A stretch of 6,365 nucleotides of DNA from Paludibacteraceae bacterium (lineage in GTDB: Bacteria > Bacteroidota > Bacteroidia > Bacteroidales > Paludibacteraceae), in NCBI GenBank assembly GCA_017550055.1, contig JAFYMM010000118.1, positions 1-6,365 of the forward strand, written 5' to 3'. Below the pieces are notes generated by a model. That model ran no database searches, had not been told where the DNA came from, and saw only the letters and a list, made by a program, of their open reading frames with translations. Every line of letters begins with the position of its first letter. Within the stretch, counting starts at the first letter, position 1. Shown piece by piece: positions 1 through 5,000 of the stretch. Position numbers and translations under genes: made by a program.

Positions 1-89
1 ATGGTCCATTCAAAGGTTTGTGGCTTGCGGTGAAACGTATTGCCAGATGTCATCCATGGGGAGGCAGTGGTTACGACCCAGTGCCATAG
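1..89 (+). CDS. yidD: YidD, membrane protein insertion efficiency factor (3' end only)
   Basis: Only the last 28 codons are present, read in the frame starting at base 3 and ending with TAG at 87-89; bases 1-2 finish a codon cut by the window edge. The visible peptide contains GPFKGLWLAVKRIARCHPWG followed by GSGYDPVP at the C terminus. This matches the hallmark YidD tail: a glycine/lysine turn, a basic amphipathic stretch, the conserved Arg-Cys-His-Pro, and a closing Asp-Pro-Val-Pro. Family members are small (about 70-90 residues), associate with the inner face of the cytoplasmic membrane and assist YidC/Sec-dependent insertion of membrane proteins. In many bacteria yidD lies next to rnpA and yidC; that side is outside the window. 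The gene converges on cmk and ends 30 bp before a shared terminator. Identification is secure despite the truncation because the conserved tail is intact. Confidence 0.93.
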   Translation, partial: GPFKGLWLAVKRIARCHPWGGSGYDPVP

Positions 90-119
90 TCGATTCTTGG
101 AATAGCGCTATTGAAAAAG

Positions 120-157
120 AAAAAGGCTGATTAACGATTTCGTTAGTCAGCCTTTTT
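120..157. terminator. Bidirectional intrinsic terminator between yidD and cmk
   Basis: A 17-bp stem (120-136 with 141-157, one T·G wobble) closes a 4-nt ATTT loop. On the + strand the right arm ends in a six-T run (153-158). On the - strand the A-rich sequence at 114-124 becomes a U-rich tail. The hairpin therefore has the features of an intrinsic terminator in both directions, serving yidD from the left and the cmk end of the leftward operon from the right. Confidence 0.9.
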
Positions 158-180
158 TATTAGTATATATGAATGTTTTT

Positions 181-861
181 TCACGCGATTGTTTCTTCGA
201 ACCAAGATATGATGAGTTCGAATTGTTCTTCTCGTGTCATATTTGAGTTGTCGAGAAGGCGAGCATCATCGGCTTGGCGGAGAGGTGATTCGGCACGATG
301 AGTGTCGCGGTAGTCGCGTTCTTGTACGTTTGCCAATACATCGGCGTATGGTTGTTCTTCGCCTTTCTCTTTGAGTTCGTCATAACGGCGTTGTGCGCGC
401 ACTTCGGCAGTTGCAGTTACAAATACTTTAAGTTCGGCATTAGGGAACACCACAGTTGCAATGTCGCGGCCATCCATAACTACACCGCCTTCTTTACCCA
501 TTTCTTGTTGGAGGGCAACTAAGGCACGGCGTACAAATCCTATAGCAGACACTCGGCTTGCTCCGTTGGCAACTTCGAGTGTGCGAATGCGAGATTCTAC
601 ATCTACGCCATTCAACACCGTATGTTGAACACCATCTACAGTTGTGAATGATATTTTAATGTTGTTTAATGCTTGATTTAAGCCGATTTCATCGATATTT
701 TGAGCGTCGATGAGATTATGGTCGATTGCATAGAGGGCCACAGCACGATACATTGCGCCAGTATCTACATAAGTATAGCCTGCATATTTTGCAAGTGCTT
801 TAGCCATAGTGCTTTTGCCACAAGAAGAAAAACCGTCGATTGCTACTACTATTTTTTTCAT
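181..861 (-). CDS. cmk: Cytidylate kinase (CMP/dCMP kinase)
   Basis: The 226-residue product phosphorylates CMP and dCMP with ATP to give CDP and dCDP, a cytosolic step in pyrimidine nucleotide recycling and DNA precursor supply. Its length is normal for bacterial Cmk. Visible motifs in order are the P-loop GFSSCGKST (residues 10-18), the substrate-side DTGAMYRA (33-40), DGRDIATVVFPNA (130-142), the TATAEVRAQRR segment (149-159), and the lid/CMP-binding region ERDYRDTHRAESPL (181-194) followed by DDARLLD (198-204). All expected Arg, Asp and Lys positions are present, so the enzyme should be active. The ATG overlaps the porQ stop by 4 bp (ATGA, 858-861), which implies translational coupling, and GGAAT a few bases upstream is a weak ribosome-binding sequence. 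It is the last gene of the leftward operon and ends 23 bp before the bidirectional terminator. Confidence 0.97.
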   Translation of the reverse strand: MKKIVVAIDGFSSCGKSTMAKALAKYAGYTYVDTGAMYRAVALYAIDHNLIDAQNIDEIGLNQALNNIKISFTTVDGVQHTVLNGVDVESRIRTLEVANGASRVSAIGFVRRALVALQQEMGKEGGVVMDGRDIATVVFPNAELKVFVTATAEVRAQRRYDELKEKGEEQPYADVLANVQERDYRDTHRAESPLRQADDARLLDNSNMTREEQFELIISWFEETIA

Positions 862-1895
862 TTTATTCCAAAATCTGTTAAGTTGGTTGAAAATGTTACA
901 TTATATCCAAGAGAGCCTGCTTGATAAGGCACGATTGAGAATCCTACATTAAATTTATTGGCTTTGAAACCTGCACCGAGGGCAAAGCCTGCTATTGAGC
1001 GTTTGTCTTTGATAGCCATCTCTTTCTGACGGCGGTGATTGTATGATGCAATTATATAGAAATTTTTGTGCGGAAGAATTTCAACTGCCCATATTGTGTG
1101 GCGGAAAAACATGTCGGAGGCAATAGCCATTTTGGTTTTTCCATCCATTTTGTCGGGAGCGTCATTGCCTAATCTGTAGCTCAAATCCCAAGTTTGCATG
1201 TTGTGGAGTGTGAGATGAAAGCGCAGAGGAGCTTTAGGCAGTTTTTGTGATACGGCAATTTGCAAATCTATAGGTAAAAGCTCCTGTTTCTGACTTGGGT
1301 CTATACTGTTGTAGCCATTGAATTGGAAACCTACATTGCGGAGTACAAGTCCGGCAGAGAATAGGGCTTTTTCGTTGTGATAAGAGAATCCTAAATCGAA
1401 TCCAAGACCAGATGAGAAATAGCGTTCGTAGAACGAAAATATCGGTTTCATCGTGATACCCATAGTCCAACGAGGCGATAGCCAACGGCAATACATGGCT
1501 GTGATGGCGATGTCTTTAGCCGTAAAAGTGCCGAGTTCTTGGTTGAATTCGTTGGTTTCGATGAATGTGCCATAGTCGATGTAATGTACACCAAAAGCCA
1601 TGAAATCTTTGTCGCTAAAATTGCGACCATATATTGCCGAGCCTAAGTTTACGTCATTGAAAAGATTGGTATAATTCAGGCCGAGGTAGTTATGAGTTTT
1701 TTCTGAAAGCAAAGCAGGATTGGCGAAGGCGAAATTCAGGTCGTCGTCGTACAAAGTAATGTTTGTGCCACCAAATGCCGCTTGGCGTGCGCCCGTAGGG
1801 AGATTCAGGAATTGAAAAATTCCTGTGCCTGCTTGTGCATAGATTGATGTGGCAGTCAATAAGATAGCAAATATATGTAATAGTCTTTTCGTCAT
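858..1895 (-). CDS. porQ: PorQ-family outer-membrane protein (type IX secretion system)
   Basis: The 345-residue product opens with a clear signal peptide: Lys-Arg, a hydrophobic stretch, and Ala-X-Ala-like cleavage near residue 20-21 (IYA/QAG). The mature protein starts with the hallmark block FLNLPTGARQAAFGGTNITL (29-48), with FANPALL at 57-63, shared by PorV/PorQ proteins. Alternating amphipathic, aromatic-rich strands follow to the C terminus, consistent with a FadL-like 14-strand outer-membrane barrel, and a segment around 218-240 (KLPKAPLRFHLTLHN) resembles PorQ specifically. In Porphyromonas gingivalis PorQ anchors PorZ within the PorU-PorV-PorQ-PorZ cell-surface attachment complex, which processes T9SS cargo and attaches it to A-LPS. 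No other T9SS gene is in the window, so whether this organism has the full system cannot be judged here. It lies 39 bp downstream of the cyclo-ligase gene with no convincing internal promoter, and overlaps cmk by 4 bp. Assignment to PorQ rather than PorV rests on the neighbouring cmk (a porQ-cmk order I recall from other Bacteroidota) and the motif wording. Confidence 0.88.
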   Translation of the reverse strand: MTKRLLHIFAILLTATSIYAQAGTGIFQFLNLPTGARQAAFGGTNITLYDDDLNFAFANPALLSEKTHNYLGLNYTNLFNDVNLGSAIYGRNFSDKDFMAFGVHYIDYGTFIETNEFNQELGTFTAKDIAITAMYCRWLSPRWTMGITMKPIFSFYERYFSSGLGFDLGFSYHNEKALFSAGLVLRNVGFQFNGYNSIDPSQKQELLPIDLQIAVSQKLPKAPLRFHLTLHNMQTWDLSYRLGNDAPDKMDGKTKMAIASDMFFRHTIWAVEILPHKNFYIIASYNHRRQKEMAIKDKRSIAGFALGAGFKANKFNVGFSIVPYQAGSLGYNVTFSTNLTDFGIK

Positions 1896-1934
1896 GCTGA
1901 CTATAAAACGAGAATTTCTTTGATATATTGTGTG

Positions 1935-2459
1935 TTAAATAGCGATTATTTCGTTCATTGGAAAATCGAAAGGCTCGGTAGGAACTTCAGGTACGATTTG
2001 GAATTGGAAACAAACGCCAAGTCGGTATGCGTTAGGGTGATGCACAAGGAAACGGTCGTAGTAGCCTTTGCCTCTGCCCAATCTGTTTTTGTTGTTGTCG
2101 AATGCCACGCCAGGCACAACGATTAGGTCAATCGCCCCATTATATGGTTCGGCAACAGGTTCGAGGATGTCGAAGTCGCCTACAACCCATTCTGTGTCAG
2201 TAGTTATTTCTACTGGGATGATGTCATCGCCTTTTACGGTAGGGAGTATTACGCGTTTGCCATCAGCGAGTGCACGATTAAGTAGTGGGCGTATGTCAAC
2301 TTCGTCCCATAGAGGATGATAGAGCATCACGATGTTGGCATTGCGATAGTGTTCGTTTGCTTCTATTTGCTCCGCAACGGGAAGCGACATAGAGAGTAGT
2401 AGCTCTTTGCCGAGTTCTTTTTTCTTTGTGCGGATGGCTTTGCGAATTTCGTTTTTCAT
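1935..2459 (-). CDS. 5-formyltetrahydrofolate cyclo-ligase (5,10-methenyl-THF synthetase)
   Basis: The 174-residue cytosolic enzyme converts 5-formyl-THF to 5,10-methenyl-THF using ATP. This is the only known route returning that storage or inhibitory folate to the one-carbon pool. Evidence is the basic N-terminal helix (IRKAIRTKKKEL, 5-16), the ILEP substrate-loop motif (98-101), and the diagnostic DLIVVPGVAFD (111-121) with the nucleotide-binding loop RLGRGKGYYDRFL (126-138). The closing EPFDFPMNEI replaces the more common EXHD at the end of the family. Length is slightly short but within the family range. The start at 2459 is chosen because it preserves the whole N-terminal helix; the next Met is at residue 24. 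It is the promoter-proximal gene of the leftward operon with porQ and cmk and is divergent from dnaG. No gene symbol is given because naming varies (ygfA, fau, yqgN). Confidence 0.94.
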   Translation of the reverse strand: MKNEIRKAIRTKKKELGKELLLSMSLPVAEQIEANEHYRNANIVMLYHPLWDEVDIRPLLNRALADGKRVILPTVKGDDIIPVEITTDTEWVVGDFDILEPVAEPYNGAIDLIVVPGVAFDNNKNRLGRGKGYYDRFLVHHPNAYRLGVCFQFQIVPEVPTEPFDFPMNEIIAI

Positions 2460-2470
2460 TGATAGTTTGG

Positions 2471-2511
2471 AATTAGTCCGATAATGCCGATTGGTCTAAT
2501 CGGGACGAATT
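2471..2511 (-). promoter_or_regulatory. Two mutually exclusive hairpins in the cyclo-ligase leader
   Basis: The predicted leftward transcript starts near 2518, so its leader (about 58 nt) includes this stretch. One possible fold pairs 2471-2482 with 2499-2511 (11 pairs, one A·G mismatch and a bulged G at 2504). A second fold pairs CCGATT (2487-2492) with AATCGG (2498-2503) around a 5-nt loop. The two share bases 2499-2503 and cannot form together. Neither is followed by a U-run, so this is not a standard attenuator. It could be a translation-control leader or simply a palindromic binding site. I do not recognise it as a known riboswitch. Confidence 0.35.
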
Positions 2512-2524
2512 AGTTTTTGATTTG

Positions 2525-2556
2525 CAAAGATAGTAAAAAGTTTTGGATTTATCAAT
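2525..2556 (-). promoter_or_regulatory. Leftward promoter for the cyclo-ligase-porQ-cmk operon
   Basis: On the - strand the -7 element is TATCTTTG (2532-2525), a perfect fit to the Bacteroidota TAnnTTTG consensus. A -33 element ATTG (2556-2553, 3 of 4 to TTTG) lies exactly 20 nt upstream. Transcription would begin near 2518, giving a leader of about 58 nt. Found by eye, with no transcript evidence. Confidence 0.65.
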
Positions 2557-2573
2557 ATTTATTTGTAATTTTG
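2542..2573 (+). promoter_or_regulatory. Rightward promoter for dnaG
   Basis: The -33 element TTTG (2542-2545) and the -7 element TAATTTTG (2566-2573) both match the Bacteroidota housekeeping sigma consensus perfectly with a 20-nt spacer. Transcription would begin near 2578-2580, leaving a leader under 20 nt. That leader is A-rich rather than Shine-Dalgarno-like, which is normal for the phylum. The site interleaves with the leftward promoter. Confidence 0.7.
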
Positions 2574-2596
2574 TCGTCCTGAAAAAATGAAAAAAT

Positions 2597-4675
2597 ATGA
2601 TTGATAGACAGACGGTAGATAAGATATTGGATGCGGCGCAAATCGTTGATGTAGTGAGCGATTTTGTGACGTTGCGTAAGCGTGGGGTGAATTATATAGG
2701 TTTGTGTCCGTTCCATGATGAAAAGACAGGTTCGTTTACTGTTTCGCCAGCCAAGGGTATTTTTAAGTGTTTTGGCTGTGGAAAAGGGGGCGGTCCTGTG
2801 CATTTTATTATGGAACACGAGCAGTTGGACTACCCTGGTGCGTTGAGATATTTAGCGAAAAAGTATCATATCGAGATAGTAGAGAAAGAGATGACGCCAG
2901 AGGAGCAGCAGTCGCAGTCGGATAGAGAGGCGATGTTTGCTTTGAACACATGGGCGCAGTCGTATTTCACAAAGCAGATGAATGAGACTGATGAGGGGCG
3001 AGCAATAGGTTTGTCGTATTTCCATTCGCGTGGATTTACCGATGAAACCATCGAAAAATTCGGATTGGGCTATTGTTTAGATAAGTCGGATGTGATGACG
3101 ATGACAGCCTTGAATAGTGGCTATAAAGCCGATTTCATCGAGAAATGTGGCTTGGGCAACCGACGTGATAATGGCACATGGTACGATAGGTTTAGGGGTA
3201 GGGTGATGTTTCCTGTGCATACATTGTCGGGCAAGGTGGTGGCATTTGGTGGTCGTGTGTTGAAAAAAGACGATAAAACCGCCAAATATGTCAATTCGCC
3301 AGAGAGTGAAATATATCACAAGAGCAATGAATTGTACGGTATATATTTTGCGAAACAGTCGATAGTCAAGCAAGATAGATGTTTTTTGGTGGAGGGCTAT
3401 ACCGATGTGATTAGTATGCATCAGGCAGGAATCACGAATGTTGTGGCATCGTCGGGAACATCGCTCACACCCGGTCAGATACGATTGATTCATAGATTTA
3501 CGCCAAATATTACGGTGTTGTATGATGGCGATGCGGCTGGTATCAAAGCGTCGATTAGGGGTATCGACTTGTTGTTGGAAGAGGGGATGAATGTGAAGGT
3601 GGTGTTGTTGCCCGATGGTGAGGACCCTGACTCGTATGCACAAAATAATAATGCGTCGGATTTCATCGATTTCATCGATAAAAATCAAGTGGATTTCATT
3701 CGATTTAAGATACAATTATTGTTGGATGAGATAGGTAATGACCCTATCAAAAAGGCGGGATTGATACAAGATGTGGTGCATTCGATTTCGTTGATACCCG
3801 ACAATATTGTGCGCTCGGTGTATGCAAAAGAGTGTGCTACTCAGTTGGATATTGATGAGAAGGTGGTGCTTGCCGAAATACAAAAGATATTGAGAGTAAG
3901 GCGAGAAAAAGAGTTGGTGAGAAAATCGAATGGCGACTACACGCCACAAAGTTATGCTACAGAGGAAAAGCATGATACTAACCCTTTGTATAGGCAAGAA
4001 AATGTTGTTTCTGATGGTGAACGTCAGATGCTTAATCCTCAACTTTCAACTTTCAACTCTCGATTTGATAAAGAGGAGATGAATATATTGCATTATGTGG
4101 TGAGATATGGTGGAGAGGTGTTGTTTGAGGTTGGTGATGGTGAATTTCAGACGGTTAGTGGGTTTGTTGTGGCGTCGTTGGTAGATTTGGAAGTGGATGG
4201 TGGTAAAATATTCCATAATCCGTTGCACCAAAGGATGTTGGATTGTGTAAGGAATGTGAAAGCTGAAGATAATTTCAATGCAGCGAAGCATTTTACTAAT
4301 CATATCGACCCTGAAATTTCGGCTAAAGCAGCAGAGTTGTTAACAGATAAATACACGCTATCGAAAATGCACACAAAGCAAGATGAGTATAGTGGCGACC
4401 CTGCGAATTTGAGGGCTGTGCAAGACCATCAAGCGAAACTCGAATTGCAGAAAAAAGAGATTTTGGCGCGAGAGGTGAATACTGTTATACACGAATATAA
4501 GGCAGCGATTATTTCAGAGCGAGAACGTGAAATAGACCAAAAGATTAAGCAAGCTCAAGAGTCGGGAAATTTCGATGAAATCATGGATTTTATGCGACAA
4601 AAGCAGATTATAATCGAACATAAAAAGGCATTGTCGAAAGAGATTGGTGGGCGCGTGGTTTTGTGGCGAAGATAG
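2597..4675 (+). CDS. dnaG: DNA primase DnaG
   Basis: The 692-residue replicative primase makes RNA primers for leading-strand initiation and Okazaki fragments, working with the DnaB helicase at the fork. The N-terminal CHC2 zinc domain has C37, H40, C58 and C61 (CPFH...CFGCGKGGG). The RNA polymerase core follows, with DRFRGRVMFP (197-206) and FGGR (217-220). The TOPRIM centre has E266 in LVEGYTD, D310 and D312 in DGDAAG (310-315), and D343/D345 in EDPDSY, so the metal-binding acidic residues are intact. A hydrophilic linker (about 436-490) leads to an Asp/Glu/Lys-rich helical C-terminal domain starting at FDKEEMNILHYVVRYGG, the expected DnaB-interaction region. The linker carries a heptamer repeat (residues 482-488). 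The start at 2597 puts MIDRQTVDKIL at the N terminus, as usual for DnaG. Unlike in Escherichia coli, rpsU and rpoD are not adjacent. The gene has its own promoter and terminator, so it appears to be monocistronic. Confidence 0.98.
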   Translation: MIDRQTVDKILDAAQIVDVVSDFVTLRKRGVNYIGLCPFHDEKTGSFTVSPAKGIFKCFGCGKGGGPVHFIMEHEQLDYPGALRYLAKKYHIEIVEKEMTPEEQQSQSDREAMFALNTWAQSYFTKQMNETDEGRAIGLSYFHSRGFTDETIEKFGLGYCLDKSDVMTMTALNSGYKADFIEKCGLGNRRDNGTWYDRFRGRVMFPVHTLSGKVVAFGGRVLKKDDKTAKYVNSPESEIYHKSNELYGIYFAKQSIVKQDRCFLVEGYTDVISMHQAGITNVVASSGTSLTPGQIRLIHRFTPNITVLYDGDAAGIKASIRGIDLLLEEGMNVKVVLLPDGEDPDSYAQNNNASDFIDFIDKNQVDFIRFKIQLLLDEIGNDPIKKAGLIQDVVHSISLIPDNIVRSVYAKECATQLDIDEKVVLAEIQKILRVRREKELVRKSNGDYTPQSYATEEKHDTNPLYRQENVVSDGERQMLNPQLSTFNSRFDKEEMNILHYVVRYGGEVLFEVGDGEFQTVSGFVVASLVDLEVDGGKIFHNPLHQRMLDCVRNVKAEDNFNAAKHFTNHIDPEISAKAAELLTDKYTLSKMHTKQDEYSGDPANLRAVQDHQAKLELQKKEILAREVNTVIHEYKAAIISEREREIDQKIKQAQESGNFDEIMDFMRQKQIIIEHKKALSKEIGGRVVLWRR
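4040..4060 (+). repeat. Three tandem 7-bp units inside the dnaG linker
   Basis: The units are CAACTTT, CAACTTT and CAACTCT, encoding QLSTFNS (residues 482-488) in frame just before the C-terminal domain. The bases just before (TCCT) and after extend the pyrimidine/CAA pattern. From memory, CAACTTT-type heptamer strings are common as dispersed intergenic repeats in Bacteroidota genomes; this copy lies inside an essential gene at a tolerant linker. Confidence 0.7.
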
Positions 4676-4693
4676 ATAGTTGAAAAATATTTT

Positions 4694-4728
4694 AGAGGCA
4701 TATCCGATGTGGGTATGCCTCTTTTTTT
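4694..4728 (+). terminator. Intrinsic terminator of dnaG
   Basis: A 12-bp stem pairs AGAGGCATATCC (4694-4705) with GGGTATGCCTCT (4711-4722), including one T·G wobble, around a 5-nt loop. A run of seven T (4722-4728) follows directly. It lies 18 bp after the dnaG stop codon, so dnaG transcription should end here and sufB needs its own promoter. Confidence 0.92.
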
Positions 4729-4766
4729 ATCTCATTTTTTAGATGTTTTGGATAGTTTTGTTTTTT

Positions 4767-4786
4767 GGGAGGGGATTGGGAGAGGG
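4767..4786 (+). other. Canonical G-quadruplex-forming motif
   Basis: Four runs of at least three G occur within 20 bases: 4767-4769, 4771-4774, 4778-4780 and 4784-4786. The loops are about 1, 3 and 3 nt. This fits the standard G3N1-7 pattern, on the strand co-directional with dnaG and sufB, in an otherwise A/T-rich region. Folding in the cell is inferred only. Confidence 0.6.
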
Positions 4787-4792
4787 TTGCTT
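4782..4792 (+). repeat. Left copy of 11-bp direct repeat flanking the array
   Basis: GAGGGTTGCTT occurs here and again, identically, at 4859-4869. The two copies bracket the tandem 11-bp array and lie 77 bp apart, seven times the array period. The last two bases overlap the first array unit. Confidence 0.8.
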
Positions 4793-4856
4793 TATGGTAT
4801 GTTTATAGTATATTTATGGTATATTTATCCTATATTTATAGTATATTTATCCTATG
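4791..4856 (+). repeat. Tandem array of six 11-bp units
   Basis: Six consecutive units fit TTTATnnTATr with no gaps, at 4791, 4802, 4813, 4824, 4835 and 4846. The variable dinucleotides are GG, AG, GG, CC, AG and CC; the last base is A or, in the first and last units, G. The array lies between the dnaG terminator and the sufB promoter. Its period is close to one DNA helical turn. It is not a CRISPR array: the units are too short and there are no spacers. Confidence 0.9.
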
Positions 4857-4858
4857 TT

Positions 4859-4869
4859 GAGGGTTGCTT
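4859..4869 (+). repeat. Right copy of 11-bp direct repeat flanking the array
   Basis: Identical to 4782-4792 (GAGGGTTGCTT). A partly related G-rich continuation follows (GAGGTTAGGG, 4870-4879). See the left copy for spacing. Confidence 0.8.
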
Positions 4870-4925
4870 GAGGTTAGGGTGAAAATGATATGAGAAAAGT
4901 GTTAAAATAATATATGTTTTTGGGG

Positions 4926-4957
4926 GTTGTGTATGTGAAATAAAATTTGTATCTTTG
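4926..4957 (+). promoter_or_regulatory. Promoter of sufB
   Basis: The -7 element TATCTTTG (4950-4957) is a perfect Bacteroidota TAnnTTTG match and is identical to the -7 of the leftward operon. A weaker -33 element GTTG (4926-4929, 3 of 4) lies 20 nt upstream. Transcription would begin near 4962-4965, giving a leader of about 38 nt that is A/T-rich with no strong Shine-Dalgarno sequence. I saw no convincing palindromic regulator site over the promoter. Confidence 0.7.
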
Positions 4958-5000
4958 TAGGCTAAATATTATCTAATTTGAAATTTATATAACGAGATAT

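Noticed and set aside
2460..2524. Possible 6S RNA or tetrahydrofolate riboswitch upstream of the cyclo-ligase gene
   Set aside because: 6S RNA neighbours this gene in Proteobacteria, but the space here is far too short for the roughly 180-nt molecule. No tetrahydrofolate riboswitch core is recognisable.
2587..2604. Mini-frame ATG AAA AAA TAT GAT TGA overlapping the dnaG start in another frame
   Set aside because: Five codons in an A-rich leader are easily due to chance, and the first ATG is only about 8 nt from the predicted transcript start. Conservation would be needed to call it a leader peptide.
2552..2818. An 88-codon - strand open frame crossing the dnaG promoter and 5' end
   Set aside because: It overlaps the zinc-domain codons of dnaG and the divergent promoters, and has no recognisable protein signature.
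3659..3679. Short 9-bp duplication in dnaG encoding DFIDFID
   Set aside because: It is a repeated GATTTCATC codon block in an amphipathic helix following TOPRIM. It is too short to distinguish from ordinary coding repetition.
3077..3715. A 212-codon open frame on the - strand inside dnaG
   Set aside because: It lies wholly antisense to a certain gene. Its composition (many His, Ile and Arg) is that expected from reverse-reading the dnaG codons, and no domain is recognisable.
4791..4856. CRISPR array or replication-origin iterons
   Set aside because: The units are 11 bp with no spacers and no cas genes. There are no DnaA boxes or origin-linked genes nearby beyond dnaG, which is not a marker of an origin.
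4926..5000. IscR- or Fur-type operator controlling suf
   Set aside because: Suf operons are often controlled by iron or Fe-S regulators, but I could not find a convincing palindrome at the promoter or in the leader.
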